From Candidatus Eisenbacteria bacterium (GTDB lineage Bacteria > Orphanbacterota > Orphanbacteria > Orphanbacterales > Orphanbacteraceae): 64,000 nucleotides of DNA. The stretch covers positions 62,001 to 126,000 of the forward strand of contig JAFGGD010000054.1 of the NCBI GenBank assembly GCA_016930695.1. Direction: 5' to 3'. Positions 36,800-46,767 of this stretch are shown piece after piece (positions within the stretch are counted from its first letter, which is position 1; each line of letters opens with the position of its first letter). Made by a program: the position numbers and the translations under genes. The notes below the pieces were generated by a model. It saw only the letters and a list, made by a program, of their open reading frames with translations, was not told the DNA's origin and searched no databases.

Positions 36800-39586
36800 A
36801 TGAAGCGCAAGGGTCGGCTCTACTTCATCTTCTTTCTCTCCGGCGTCGCCGGGCTTCTCTACCAGGTCGTGTGGAATCGGTTGCTGCTGCTCGTGTTCGG
36901 CGGCTCCTCCTACGCGACCGCCACGGTGCTGGCGAGCTTCATGTCCGGCCTCGCCCTCGGGAGCTGGCTTTTCGGCCGCCGCGCCGACCGCTCGCCCGAC
37001 CCGCTCCGCCTCTACGGCGCCATCGAAATCGGCATCGCCGTCACGGCGCTTCTCGTGCCGGCGCTCACTCTCGCCGGGCGGGCGCTCTTCCTGCGCGCCG
37101 CGCCCGCGCTGGAGGGAACGGCGCTCTTCGTGCCGGTCCGCTACGCCCTCGCCTTTCTCACCCTCCTCCTGCCGACCACCCTCATGGGAGGGACCTTCCC
37201 GGTCCTTTCGCGGGTGATCGTGCGCGAGCTGGACCGCGTCGGTCGCGGCGTCGGACTGCTTTACTTCCTGAATACCGGCGGGGCGGTGCTCGGCGCGGTC
37301 CTCGCCGCCTTCGCCACGCTCCCCTTCCTCGGGCTGCACGGGTCGATCGCCGTCGGCGTCGCGATCAACGTCTTCGTCGGATTCGGCGCGCTCCTGCTCG
37401 CCCGCGGGGAGAGGAGAGGCGCGCCGGCGCGAATCGCGGAGGAACCCGCGGCGTTGGAGGAGGGGCGTGAAGTCTCCCTCCCGGACGCGCCGCCGCACCG
37501 GGCGATCCTCTTCCTCTTCGCGCTCAGCGGTTTCGCCTCCCTCGGCTACGAGGTGACCTGGGTGCGCGTGCTCGTCTTTTTTCTCGGCAACAACACCATC
37601 TTCGCCTTCGCCATCATGCTCGCCACGTTCCTCACCGGCCTCGCCCTGGGAGGCGCGCTCTACGGACTGCTGCCGCCGAAGCGGGGCGGGCGGCTCCTCT
37701 TCTTCGGCGCGCTGGAGATCGGGATCGCCCTGGCGGCGCTCCTCACGCTCCGCCTCTTCGGCGAGGTGAACCCGATGACGCACCGCCTGGTGCGCGCCTT
37801 CGGACTGCAGAGCTGGCACGGGCTTCTCGTCCTCCGGCTGGCCGCGGCGGCGATGACCATGGCGCTTCCGACGCTCCTCATCGGCGCCACCTTCCCGGCC
37901 GTGGCGCATCTGGTCACCGCCTCGGCGCGGCGGGTCGGCCGCGAGGTGGGAGGCGCCTACGCGGTGAACACTCTCGGCGCCATCGCCGGATCGCTGGCGG
38001 CGGGATTCGTGCTGGTGCCGCTCCTCGGCGTCGAGAAAACGCTGGTCGTCCTCTCGTCGATCAACCTGGCGATCGGCGGCGTCGCCCTCCTTCTCGCCCG
38101 CGGCCGCGTGCGGCGAACCGCGGGGGGAGCGGCGCTGGCCGGCGCGGCGGCGCTCGCGATTCTCGGCGGCGGGAGGATCCTCCCGCCGATCTACGGGGCG
38201 GCCGCGCCCGGCTACGAACTCGTCTACGCCGACGAGGGCCCGACCGCCACCGTCACCGTCCACGAAGACCGGGTCCGCAAGACGAAGCTGCTCTGCGTGA
38301 ACGGCATCTGGGAGGTCCCCACCGATTTCCCGTCGCTCCAGGTTTTCCGCCTGCTCGGAAACATCGGTCCGCTCGTCCACCCGGAGCCGCGGCGCGCCCT
38401 CACCGTCGCCCTCGGCGGCGGCATCGCCCTCGGTTCTCTCGCGCTCCACGATTTCGACGCGATCACCTGCGTCGAGATCTGTCCCGAGGTGGAGGGAGGG
38501 GCGAAACTCTTCGCCGAGGAGAACCACCGCGTCCTGGAAAACCCCCGCGTGCGCGTTCTGTTCAACGACGGCCGGAACCGGCTGCTCCTCTCGGACGAGC
38601 GTTACGACGTGATCGTCTCCGACGCGACCCATCCCGGATCGGCGGACAGCTGGGTGCTTTATACAGAAGATTTTTACCGGCTCGTCCTCTCCCGCCTCGG
38701 CCCCGAAGGTCTCTTCTGCCAGTGGCTCCCCTATCACGGCGTGGACCGCGCGACCTATCGGACCATCCTTCGCACCTTCGCCGGCGCCTTTCCCGAGGCG
38801 GCGCTCTTCTCGGTCGCCCGCCACTCCGTGTTGGTCGGTTCGCCGGCGCCGATCCGTCTCGACCTGGAGCGGATCAAGGAGCGGATCGAGGGGAACGAGC
38901 CGGTCCGCCGGGATCTCGCGTCGGTCGACCTGGACGACCCGGTGCGGATCGCCGCCGCCGTCGGCCTGGACCGGGAGGGGATGCTTCGCGCCGCGGGCCC
39001 GGGACCGGTGAACACCGACGCGCACCCGCGGAACAGCTACGCCGAGGCGCGGGGGCATGACCGGATGACCACCGTGGAATCGATGGAGATCGCCCGCTCC
39101 CATTCGCCGGACCCGGCGGCGTACTGCCTGCGGCCGGAGGCGGTCGGCCTCGACGCCGGCGCGCTCGCCGAGCGGGTCGCCCGGATACGCCTGGCCTGGA
39201 CGTGGGACGGGGAGGCGATCCGCGCGCACAAGGAGAAACGAGGCGGCGAGGCGGAGATCGCCTGGGAGGAGGCGCTCCGCGTCGATCCGGAAAACCGCGG
39301 CGTCGCCCGCATCTACGGAGAGCACCTGGTGCAGCGGGCGGCGACGTCGGCGACCCACGGAAACGCCGCGGCGGTCGTGCCGATCCTGGAGAAGCTGGTC
39401 CGCGTCGTCCCATGGGAGGCGGACTCCCACTTCCGGCTCGCCAACAACCTCTTCCGCGAGGGACGTCTCGCCGAGGCGGCGCTCGCCTACCGGGAGGGGC
39501 TCCGCATCGATCCTTCCAACGAGCGGGCCGAGCGGGCGCTGGCGGCCTGCCTCGATCGGATCGGCGGCGGCGCGAAAGCCCCCTGA
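36800..39586 (+). CDS. Membrane-anchored spermidine-synthase-like protein with C-terminal TPR
   Basis: 928 residues. About a dozen membrane helices (residues 10-475) in two similar halves, each with a FxLSGxAxLxYxVxW opening, precede a cytoplasmic Rossmann domain related to polyamine aminopropyltransferase (about residues 490-740: TVALGGGIALGSLALHDF, VEICPEV, YDVIVSDATHPGSADSWVLYTEDF). The end has TPR-like helices. In true spermidine synthases the active-site strand reads D-x-x-D/E-P; here it is DATHP, so the catalytic acid is not obvious. Likely a fused MFS/methyltransferase-fold enzyme of unknown substrate. It is divergent from glgC. Confidence 0.8.
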   Translation: MKRKGRLYFIFFLSGVAGLLYQVVWNRLLLLVFGGSSYATATVLASFMSGLALGSWLFGRRADRSPDPLRLYGAIEIGIAVTALLVPALTLAGRALFLRAAPALEGTALFVPVRYALAFLTLLLPTTLMGGTFPVLSRVIVRELDRVGRGVGLLYFLNTGGAVLGAVLAAFATLPFLGLHGSIAVGVAINVFVGFGALLLARGERRGAPARIAEEPAALEEGREVSLPDAPPHRAILFLFALSGFASLGYEVTWVRVLVFFLGNNTIFAFAIMLATFLTGLALGGALYGLLPPKRGGRLLFFGALEIGIALAALLTLRLFGEVNPMTHRLVRAFGLQSWHGLLVLRLAAAAMTMALPTLLIGATFPAVAHLVTASARRVGREVGGAYAVNTLGAIAGSLAAGFVLVPLLGVEKTLVVLSSINLAIGGVALLLARGRVRRTAGGAALAGAAALAILGGGRILPPIYGAAAPGYELVYADEGPTATVTVHEDRVRKTKLLCVNGIWEVPTDFPSLQVFRLLGNIGPLVHPEPRRALTVALGGGIALGSLALHDFDAITCVEICPEVEGGAKLFAEENHRVLENPRVRVLFNDGRNRLLLSDERYDVIVSDATHPGSADSWVLYTEDFYRLVLSRLGPEGLFCQWLPYHGVDRATYRTILRTFAGAFPEAALFSVARHSVLVGSPAPIRLDLERIKERIEGNEPVRRDLASVDLDDPVRIAAAVGLDREGMLRAAGPGPVNTDAHPRNSYAEARGHDRMTTVESMEIARSHSPDPAAYCLRPEAVGLDAGALAERVARIRLAWTWDGEAIRAHKEKRGGEAEIAWEEALRVDPENRGVARIYGEHLVQRAATSATHGNAAAVVPILEKLVRVVPWEADSHFRLANNLFREGRLAEAALAYREGLRIDPSNERAERALAACLDRIGGGAKAP

Positions 39587-39773
39587 CCGGCGATCCGCCG
39601 CGACCCTTCACCCTTCTGGACAGCCCCCTTCGACCGTGGATATACTCGCGGAGTAGACCGCGCCCACCCGCCCACGTCCGCGTTCCGGCGCCAAGACGGC
39701 ACGAGCGCGCCCCGCGGCGCCCGGGCGAACGTGCGCGCGGCGAGCGCCGGGATCGACGAAAGGACGGTGATAG

Positions 39774-41177
39774 TTGAGCCCCATACCGTTCGCGGGATTC
39801 GCGGAAGCCGCCGCCGCTTTCCTCGCCGAGCGGCTGATCGAGCCGGGAGCGGTTCTCCGTTCCACGCCGGCTCTGGTCGCCGTCCCGGCCCCCGTGGGCC
39901 GGCCCGAAGCGCTGCTCCGCGCCCTTGATGGCGACCCGGCCTTCCTCTGGGCGCCGCCGGAGGGAGCGGTCTCGGCGGGGGTCGGCGCATCCTTCGTCCT
40001 TCGCCACAACGGCGAGGACCGCCTCGACGCGCTCCGTGATCGGGCGGCGGACTTCCTGGAGTCGCTCGACGTCACCCTCCACTCCGATTGCCCCCCCTTC
40101 GTCCCCTCCCTCTTCGGCGGTCTCGGTTTCGACGCCGGCGGCGGCAAGGAGGAACCTTGGGTCGGTTTCGAAGACGGTTTCTTCTTCCTCCCGCGCTGGT
40201 GGTACGCCCGAGACGGCGAGCGCGCGTGGCTCGCCCTCACCCGCGGCGGCGACGACGATCGGTGCGACCTGCGCGCCCGAATCGAGGAACTCCCGCGCCT
40301 CTTCGCCGCCATCGAGGAGGACGCCGGTCCCGAGGGGGGCGCGGCGCCGGGGGGGACGATCGAGCGCGAGCCGGAACGCGCGATCTGGGATGACCTGGTC
40401 GAGGAGATCCGAGACGGAATCCATGAAGGACGCTTCGCCAAGGTGGTGCTCGCGCGCCGCGCGCGGGTGAATCTCGCGGCCCCCGCGGACCCGATCGGCG
40501 TCGTGGAACGCCTCGGCGCCTCCTACCCGGACTGCTACCGTTTCGCCGTGCGGAGCGGCGACGGCTGGTTCGTCGGCGCCACGCCGGAGAGGCTCGTGCG
40601 GGTGCGGGGGGTGCATGTCGCCACCGAAGCGCTCGCCGGCACCATCGCCGCCGACGGCCCCATCGAGGAGCGGGACGCGCGCATCCTCACGCTCCTTCAG
40701 AGCCGAAAGGATTTGGGCGAGCACGACATCGTGGTCGGCTCGATCCGCCGGATCCTGGAGGCGTTCTGCCTCCGCCTCACCGTTCCGCCCCGCCCGCAGG
40801 TGAGGGAGCTCGAGAACGCGATCCACCTCCAGACGCCCATGGCCGGCCTCCTCGCCCGGCCGACGCACATCCTCGATCTCGTCGGCGTGCTGCATCCGAC
40901 GCCATCGGTGGGCGGCCTCCCCGCCTCCGAGGCGCTCCGTTGGATCCGCAATCACGAACCGCACCGGCGCGGATGGTACGCCGCGCCCGTCGGCCGGTTC
41001 GACGCGGGCGGCGAGGGGGATTTCGCCGCCGCGATACGCTCCGGCGTGATCCGTGGCGACCGCGCCTGGATCTACGCGGGCGCGGGAATCGTCCGCGACT
41101 CCGAACCGGCGAAGGAGTATCACGAAACCCGGATCAAGATGGCGCCCCTCCTTCGGGCGCTGGGGATCGCGAATTGA
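39774..41177 (+). CDS. menF: Isochorismate synthase
   Basis: 467 residues of the chorismate-binding fold. Converts chorismate to isochorismate, the entry step to menaquinone. Typical C-terminal motifs: FAKVVLARRARV, VGATPERLV, LAGTIAADGP, SRKDLGEHDIVV, LHPTPSVGGLPASEAL, YAGAGIVRDSEPAKEY. TTG start chosen at the first in-frame initiator before SPIPFAGF; GGTGA lies 3 bases upstream. The stop TGA overlaps the menD TTG start, showing coupling. Confidence 0.93.
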   Translation: MSPIPFAGFAEAAAAFLAERLIEPGAVLRSTPALVAVPAPVGRPEALLRALDGDPAFLWAPPEGAVSAGVGASFVLRHNGEDRLDALRDRAADFLESLDVTLHSDCPPFVPSLFGGLGFDAGGGKEEPWVGFEDGFFFLPRWWYARDGERAWLALTRGGDDDRCDLRARIEELPRLFAAIEEDAGPEGGAAPGGTIEREPERAIWDDLVEEIRDGIHEGRFAKVVLARRARVNLAAPADPIGVVERLGASYPDCYRFAVRSGDGWFVGATPERLVRVRGVHVATEALAGTIAADGPIEERDARILTLLQSRKDLGEHDIVVGSIRRILEAFCLRLTVPPRPQVRELENAIHLQTPMAGLLARPTHILDLVGVLHPTPSVGGLPASEALRWIRNHEPHRRGWYAAPVGRFDAGGEGDFAAAIRSGVIRGDRAWIYAGAGIVRDSEPAKEYHETRIKMAPLLRALGIAN

Positions 41178-42934
41178 ACGGAGACGATCACGCGAGGAAG
41201 AACCGGGCCGGCGCGAGCCCACAGACGATCTGGGCGAGTGTCCTGATCGACGGACTGGTGCGCGCGGGCGTACGCCGTGCGGTGGTCTCTTCGGGGGCGC
41301 GCTCGGCGGCGCTGGTGATCGCCGCGGCGGAGCACGAATCGCTCCACGTAACGCCGGTCGCGGACGAGCGCGCCGCCGCGTTCTTCGCCCTCGGACAGGC
41401 GCGCGCCACCGGCAGCCCGACGCTCCTCGTCTGCACGTCGGGGACGGCCGGAGCGCATTGGTATCCCGCGGTGATCGAAGCGGCCGCATCGCGCGTCCCC
41501 CTGGTGGCGGTCACCGCCGACCGGCCGCCGGAGTCGCACGGCTGCGGCGCCCCCCAGACCATCGACCAGACCCGTCTCTTCGGCGTCCACGCCCGCCGCT
41601 CGGTGGAACTCGGCATGCCGCGCGGCGACGCGGAAGCCCTGCGCGCCCTCCACCGCAAGGCGCTCGGCGCCGTGGCCGACTCTCTCCACCCCATCCCCGG
41701 GCCGGTCCATCTGAACGCCCCCTTCGCGGAGCCGCTCGGGCCGGAGCCGGGCGCGCCGGACCGAGAGTCGATGGCCCGCGCCGCCGCCGCCGTGGTCGGC
41801 GGTCCCGCGCCGGAGTCGCGCCCTCCCGTCGTCGAGCCGGACCGGGAGAGCTACGATCGCGCCGTCCGTCTCTGCCGCGAAGCGCGCCGGCCGGTCTTCC
41901 TCGGCGGGCCCGCTCCGGTCGCCGCGGGCGATGCGTGGTCGTCGGTGGAGCGTCTCGCCCGCCGCCTCGGCGCGCCGATTCTCGCCGAGGGGGCGAGCCA
42001 ATATCGCTTCACGGGTGAAGATCATCCCCTCCGCTTCGACGGGCACGACCTCTTCCTGGCGTGGGAGGAGACCGCCGCGACGCTCGCCCCGGACCTGGTG
42101 CTCCAGTTCGGCGCCTACCCCACTTCCGCCGCGACGCGGCGCTGGCTCGCCGCGACGGGCGGGGCGGACCGCTTGGTCGTCGCGCCTCTCGGCCGGCCGG
42201 ATCCGCCGGGGGGCGCGGCGCTCTTTCTCCACGGCGCACCGGAGCGGATCGCGGCGCGTCTCCTCCGAGAGATGGAGAGCGTGGAGCCTTCCGTCGAGGA
42301 AGAGTGGGCGGGGCTCTTCGCCGCACCGAACCGGAGGGCGTTGGATGAGGCGCGCCGCCTGGCCGGCGGCCCCGTCCTCTCCGAGGCGCGCGTCGCCCGT
42401 ACCGTGACGGAGACGCTCCCGGACGGCGCCTTCCTCGCCGTCGGCAACAGCAATCCGATTCGCACGGTGGACCGCTACTGCCCGGGATCGACGGCGCGAG
42501 CCCCGGTGCTCGCCCAGAGAGGAGCGAACGGAATCGACGGCCTCGTCTCCGCCGCCGCGGGCGCCGCCGTCGCGACCGGCCGTCCGGTCACCCTCCTCCT
42601 CGGCGACCTCTCTTTCCTGCACGACCTAAGCGGTCTCGCCGCGGCGCGCGAAGCGACAACGCCCTTCGCGATCGTGGTGGTCCGGAACGACGGCGGCCGC
42701 ATCTTCGAGAGCCACGGGCTCGGCTCGTCGAAGGAGGCGGCGCCCTTCCTGGAGCGCTACATGATCATGCCTCACGGGTCGGACCTCGCCCACGCGGCGC
42801 GCCTCTTCGACCTCCCCTTCCACCGGGCCGTCTCGGACGACGGGCTGCGCGAAGCGCTCGGGGCCGCCGCCGCCCGCCGGGGCGCCACGGTGATCGAAGC
42901 GACGATCCCTCCGCGCGCCCCGAAACCGTTTTAG
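41174..42934 (+). CDS. menD: 2-succinyl-5-enolpyruvyl-6-hydroxy-3-cyclohexene-1-carboxylate synthase
   Basis: 586 residues, a thiamine-diphosphate enzyme. Joins isochorismate with 2-oxoglutarate. Motifs: DERAAAFFALGQARATG with the catalytic Glu region, TSGTAGAHWYPAVIEA, ADRPPESHGCGAPQTIDQ, AVGNSNPIRTVDRYC and LLLGDLSFLHDLSGL for ThDP and metal. The TTG start overlaps the menF stop (TTGA); GGGGA lies upstream. Confidence 0.95.
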   Translation: MNGDDHARKNRAGASPQTIWASVLIDGLVRAGVRRAVVSSGARSAALVIAAAEHESLHVTPVADERAAAFFALGQARATGSPTLLVCTSGTAGAHWYPAVIEAAASRVPLVAVTADRPPESHGCGAPQTIDQTRLFGVHARRSVELGMPRGDAEALRALHRKALGAVADSLHPIPGPVHLNAPFAEPLGPEPGAPDRESMARAAAAVVGGPAPESRPPVVEPDRESYDRAVRLCREARRPVFLGGPAPVAAGDAWSSVERLARRLGAPILAEGASQYRFTGEDHPLRFDGHDLFLAWEETAATLAPDLVLQFGAYPTSAATRRWLAATGGADRLVVAPLGRPDPPGGAALFLHGAPERIAARLLREMESVEPSVEEEWAGLFAAPNRRALDEARRLAGGPVLSEARVARTVTETLPDGAFLAVGNSNPIRTVDRYCPGSTARAPVLAQRGANGIDGLVSAAAGAAVATGRPVTLLLGDLSFLHDLSGLAAAREATTPFAIVVVRNDGGRIFESHGLGSSKEAAPFLERYMIMPHGSDLAHAARLFDLPFHRAVSDDGLREALGAAAARRGATVIEATIPPRAPKPF

Positions 42935-43039
42935 GTCGTTATTGCTTTTCGTCTTTGTGTTCGCTCTCGACCGCGCGAGCGGCGCCTTTCCGTTTTTCGC
43001 GCGCGCGCACGAGCAGGGCCGGAGAACGGCGACAACCGT

Positions 43040-43045
43040 TATAAT
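43040..43045 (+). promoter_or_regulatory. Candidate -10 for menH
   Basis: A perfect TATAAT at 43040-43045 lies in the 130-base gap after menD. Transcription would start near 43052, only 13 bases before the menH ATG at 43065. No -35 was recognised. Confidence 0.35.
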
Positions 43046-43064
43046 GATCCGCGCGGAGAGCCCG

Positions 43065-43856
43065 ATGAACCGGAACGGAAGAAATGACATTCTGCGTGAC
43101 GGCGAAGCGGAGGGAACCTTCCTCCTGCTCCACGGTTTCGCCGGCGCGCCGGAGAGCTGGACGACGACCCTCCCGGGGATCGGCACGGGAGCGGCGGTCC
43201 GTGCGCCCGCGCTTCCCGGACATCACAACGGCCCCCCGGCGCCGATGTCCGGCCTTCCTTTCGCCCACCCGGTCGACGAGATGTCGGAGCGCATCGGACC
43301 GGCGCCGGCGGGGGGCTTTCGCCTCGTCGGTTACTCCATGGGGGCGCGCGTCGCCCTCGCCCTCCTCCTCCGCCGGCCCGGCGCGTTCCGAAGCGCCCTG
43401 CTCATCGGCGTCCACCCCGGGATAGGTAGCGACGGGGAACGGCGGGAGAGAGAGCGGTGGGAGGAACGCTGGGCGACCCTGCTCGAAGAAGAAGGAATCG
43501 AGGCATTCGTCAACGCCTGGGAGAGGCTCCCCCTCTTCGCCACGCAGGAGCGCCTCCCCGAAGAGACGCGAAAAGCCCAGCGCCTCGTCCGCCTCCGACA
43601 ACATCCGGACAGTCTCGCCGCGGCGATGCGCGCGCTCGGCCTCTCGCGGATGCCCGATTTCCGCCCCGGGCTCGCCGGCGTCGCCGCGCCGATCCTCTTC
43701 GTCGCTGGCGACGAGGATCCTCGCTTCGTCCGCCTCGGTAAGGAGGCGGCGGCGATCGCCCCGCGGGGTCGCTTCCTCGCCGTCCCGGGATGCGGGCACA
43801 ACACACCTCTCGAACGACCGGACGAAACGGCTCGCCTCATCCGCTCTCTATATTGA
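43065..43856 (+). CDS. menH: 2-succinyl-6-hydroxy-2,4-cyclohexadiene-1-carboxylate synthase (MenH-like hydrolase)
   Basis: 263 residues, alpha/beta-hydrolase fold. The nucleophile elbow GYSMGARVAL (Ser), the oxyanion strand LLHGFAGAPESW, the PALPGHHNG loop, the acid near FVAGDEDPRF and the catalytic His in GCGHNTPLERP are present. By position after menD it performs the pyruvate-eliminating step of menaquinone synthesis. The ATG at 43065 has GGAG 6 bases upstream; an earlier ATG at 43044 does not and lies inside a TATAAT box. Confidence 0.9.
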   Translation: MNRNGRNDILRDGEAEGTFLLLHGFAGAPESWTTTLPGIGTGAAVRAPALPGHHNGPPAPMSGLPFAHPVDEMSERIGPAPAGGFRLVGYSMGARVALALLLRRPGAFRSALLIGVHPGIGSDGERRERERWEERWATLLEEEGIEAFVNAWERLPLFATQERLPEETRKAQRLVRLRQHPDSLAAAMRALGLSRMPDFRPGLAGVAAPILFVAGDEDPRFVRLGKEAAAIAPRGRFLAVPGCGHNTPLERPDETARLIRSLY

Positions 43857-44133
43857 ACAGGGAGAACACCCCTCTCCGCGGCGGGCGGCGGGCCGAACGG
43901 CGGGGTACAATCCATTATTTCACAACGCGTTGCGCCGGCGGCGGGCGGGCGGGAAACCCGTCCGCGCCCTTACCCCTTCAGAACCCCGAATATTCCTCCG
44001 ATAAAGAAGTTAGATCGATTGCGCGCGCCGGAATCCGACGGGACGACCGCCGCGCCGCGGTATCAAGAACAAAGCACGAGTCGCGCGGCGACGCGGGACG
44101 CATCCCCCAGCCCGTTTCGGGCGGCGGACCGCC

Positions 44134-46767
44134 ATGAATCGTAACGAAACGAACAACCGCATCGACGACGTCGCCGGCGCCACGCACCCGCTCACCTTTG
44201 CGTCCGTCGAGCAAATCCTCCGCCACCGCCTCGATTTCGAGAAGCTCATCATGGAGGTGTCGACCGACTTTGTTCGCCGCCCCCTCGCCGAGCTGGATCA
44301 CGTGATCGACTCAGCGCTGGAGAGGATCGGGGTTTTCTCCGGCGTCGACCGCTGCTACCTCTTCCAGTTCACCCGGGACGGCGCCCGCATCTCCAACACC
44401 CACGAGTGGTGCGCCCCCGGCGTGGAGACGATGATCGACCGGCTTGTCGACCTGCCCGCCGATGAATTCCCCTGGATCATGGGGCGCCTGCGTATGGGCG
44501 AGACGGTTCACCTGCCGGACACAAGCGACCTGCCCGAAGAGGCGACGGCCGAGCGGGTCGAGTTCCAGCTCGAAGGAATCCGCTCCCTTCTCAACGTGCC
44601 CATCGTCTGCGGCGGATCGACGATCGGCTTTCTCGGTTTCGACGCGGTCCACGCCCCCAAGACTTGGGACGACGACTCGATCGCTCTGCTCCGGATCGCC
44701 GGCGAGATCTTCGCCGGCGCGCTGGCGCGCAAGCATACCGAACGCATCCTCTGCGAGAACGAAAACCGATACCTCAACCTTCTGGAGGCTCTGAACGACG
44801 GCGTCTCCGTGCTGAGCGAGGGGGGGGCTTTCGTTTACGTCAATCGGCGCTTTCTCGAGATGACAGGCTATGAGAAAAGCGATCTGCTCGGCAGGAGCGC
44901 CGAGGAAGTGGTGGCGGAGGAGCACCACGCCCTCCTGCGACGGGAGATGGAGAACCGCCGCCGACACGAGCCGGGCATCTACGATCTGGAGCTCATCGAC
45001 CGGCGCGGCGGGCGCCTGCCCGTGCAGGTTTCGGCGGCGCCGCTCTCCGATCCGGAGGGGCGCTATGCGGGCTCCATCGCCGTGCACACCGACATCTCAC
45101 CCGCGAAACGGGCGGAACGGTCCCTCCGCGAGCACACCCGGAGCCTCGAAATCCTGAGCCGCGTCGTGATCGACGCCAACAGAGCGCAGGACCTTGATTC
45201 GCTACTCGACACGGTCCTTCGCTGCGCCCTCGACCTCGTCGGTTTCGAGGCGGGCGGGGTCTATCTCGCGGACGACAAAGGCCGGGTCGCCCGTCTCGCC
45301 CGGCACGCAGGGCTCTCGCCGGAGTTCGTCGAGGAAGTGCGCGTCCGTTCTCTCGACCAGCCCCCTTACTCCGCCGTCTTCGGAAGCGGGCAGCCGATTC
45401 TGACCGACGCCTATGAGGATTTCAATCCGGAGCTGGCCGGGCGGTTCGGCCTCGCCACCCTCGCCATTCTCCCTTTCCGGCAGAAAGACCGCGTCATCGG
45501 CTCGCTCAACCTCGTTTCCCCCCGCCGCCACCAATTCACGGAGCACGAGATCCGCACGTTGCTCGCCCTCGGCCGCCAAGCGGCCGCGCTGATCGGAAAC
45601 ATGCGGGCGGAGGAGAACCTACAGGAAAGCCACCGGCGGAACGAAGCGCTGATCGCGGCGATCCCCGACCTGATTTTCGTGCTCGACCGAAACGGGAACT
45701 ATCTCGACTTCCGAGCGCGGGACGAGCGGGCCCTGGCGATCCCCCGAGAGAAACTGATCGGCTCGAACATCCGCGACGCCGGCCTCCCCCCGGACCAACT
45801 CCGCTCGGCGATCGAGGCGATCGACTCGGCGATCCGGACGGGCGAGCCCCGGTGCGTCGAATACGATCTGGACCTTCCGGTCGGGCGGCGCTCCTTCGAG
45901 GCGCGCATCGCCCCCCTCTCGGGCGACCGAGTCATCTCCATCGCGCGAGACATCACGGAACGGAGCCGGGCGCTCGAAGACCTGCGCGCCCTCGACAAAA
46001 TGAAGGATGCCTTCGTCTCTCTCGTCTCCCACGAGCTGCGCACCCCACTCTCCTGTATCCTCTCCTCCTCGGAGTTGCTGCTCGACGGCGACGACGGCCC
46101 GGAATCACGCGAGGAATTCCTCCAGATCATCCGCTCCGAGAGCCGGCGCCTGATGCGCCTGATCGAGGACGTGCTCGATCTGTCCCGCATCGAGGCGGGC
46201 GGGATGCCCTGGCACGACGACCTCCTCCGACTGGACGAGGTGGCGCGGCGCACCATGCAGGTCCACGAGCACCTGCTGCGCGAGAAATCGCTCCGTTTCC
46301 GCCTCGAAACCGACGCGGAACTGCCGTCGGTCCTCGCCGACCGCGACCGAATCCAGCAGGTCTTCACCAACCTGGTCGGCAACGCGATCAAGTTCTCCGA
46401 ACCGAACGGCGAGATCCGCATCGACATCCGCCGTTTCGCCGGGAAACGGGACGGCGAGGCGCCGGAATGGCTCCGCGTCTCCGTGACCGACCAGGGAATC
46501 GGAATCGACGAAGAGGACTTCCAGATCATCTTCGACAAGTTCCGCCAGGTGTCCCGGGACAAGGAACACCTGCGCGACCGGCCGAAGGGGACCGGCCTCG
46601 GCCTGCCGATCTGCAAAGAGATCGTCCAACACTACGGCGGCGAGATCTGGGTGGAGAGCGGCGGCGGCGCGGGAAGCACTTTCTTCTTCTCCCTGCCCGC
46701 GGCGGCCTCTTCCTCCGTAGGGGAAACCGCGCTCCGGGGCGGCGCGAAGGGACGGGAAGAACGATGA
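44134..46767 (+). CDS. Sensor histidine kinase, GAF-PAS-GAF-PAS-HisKA-HATPase
   Basis: 877 residues, no membrane segment, so a soluble sensor. Order: GAF (about 30-195), PAS (about 205-325, ending VHTDISPAKRAER), GAF (about 335-495), PAS (about 505-615, ending ISIARDITERSRAL), then the phosphoacceptor domain with His633 in SLVSHELRTPLS, and a HATPase with NLVGNAIKFSE, DQGIGIDEED and GTGLGLPICKEI. Receiver domain and adjacent response regulator are absent. Its stop overlaps the next kinase (ATGA), so the two are co-expressed. It lies in the middle of the menaquinone gene cluster. Confidence 0.9.
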   Translation: MNRNETNNRIDDVAGATHPLTFASVEQILRHRLDFEKLIMEVSTDFVRRPLAELDHVIDSALERIGVFSGVDRCYLFQFTRDGARISNTHEWCAPGVETMIDRLVDLPADEFPWIMGRLRMGETVHLPDTSDLPEEATAERVEFQLEGIRSLLNVPIVCGGSTIGFLGFDAVHAPKTWDDDSIALLRIAGEIFAGALARKHTERILCENENRYLNLLEALNDGVSVLSEGGAFVYVNRRFLEMTGYEKSDLLGRSAEEVVAEEHHALLRREMENRRRHEPGIYDLELIDRRGGRLPVQVSAAPLSDPEGRYAGSIAVHTDISPAKRAERSLREHTRSLEILSRVVIDANRAQDLDSLLDTVLRCALDLVGFEAGGVYLADDKGRVARLARHAGLSPEFVEEVRVRSLDQPPYSAVFGSGQPILTDAYEDFNPELAGRFGLATLAILPFRQKDRVIGSLNLVSPRRHQFTEHEIRTLLALGRQAAALIGNMRAEENLQESHRRNEALIAAIPDLIFVLDRNGNYLDFRARDERALAIPREKLIGSNIRDAGLPPDQLRSAIEAIDSAIRTGEPRCVEYDLDLPVGRRSFEARIAPLSGDRVISIARDITERSRALEDLRALDKMKDAFVSLVSHELRTPLSCILSSSELLLDGDDGPESREEFLQIIRSESRRLMRLIEDVLDLSRIEAGGMPWHDDLLRLDEVARRTMQVHEHLLREKSLRFRLETDAELPSVLADRDRIQQVFTNLVGNAIKFSEPNGEIRIDIRRFAGKRDGEAPEWLRVSVTDQGIGIDEEDFQIIFDKFRQVSRDKEHLRDRPKGTGLGLPICKEIVQHYGGEIWVESGGGAGSTFFFSLPAAASSSVGETALRGGAKGREER

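Noticed and set aside
36686-39430. A 914-codon open frame on the minus strand
   Set aside because: It is antisense to the spermidine-synthase-like gene, rich in Arg/Glu/Asp with no motif, as expected from GC-rich shadow frames.
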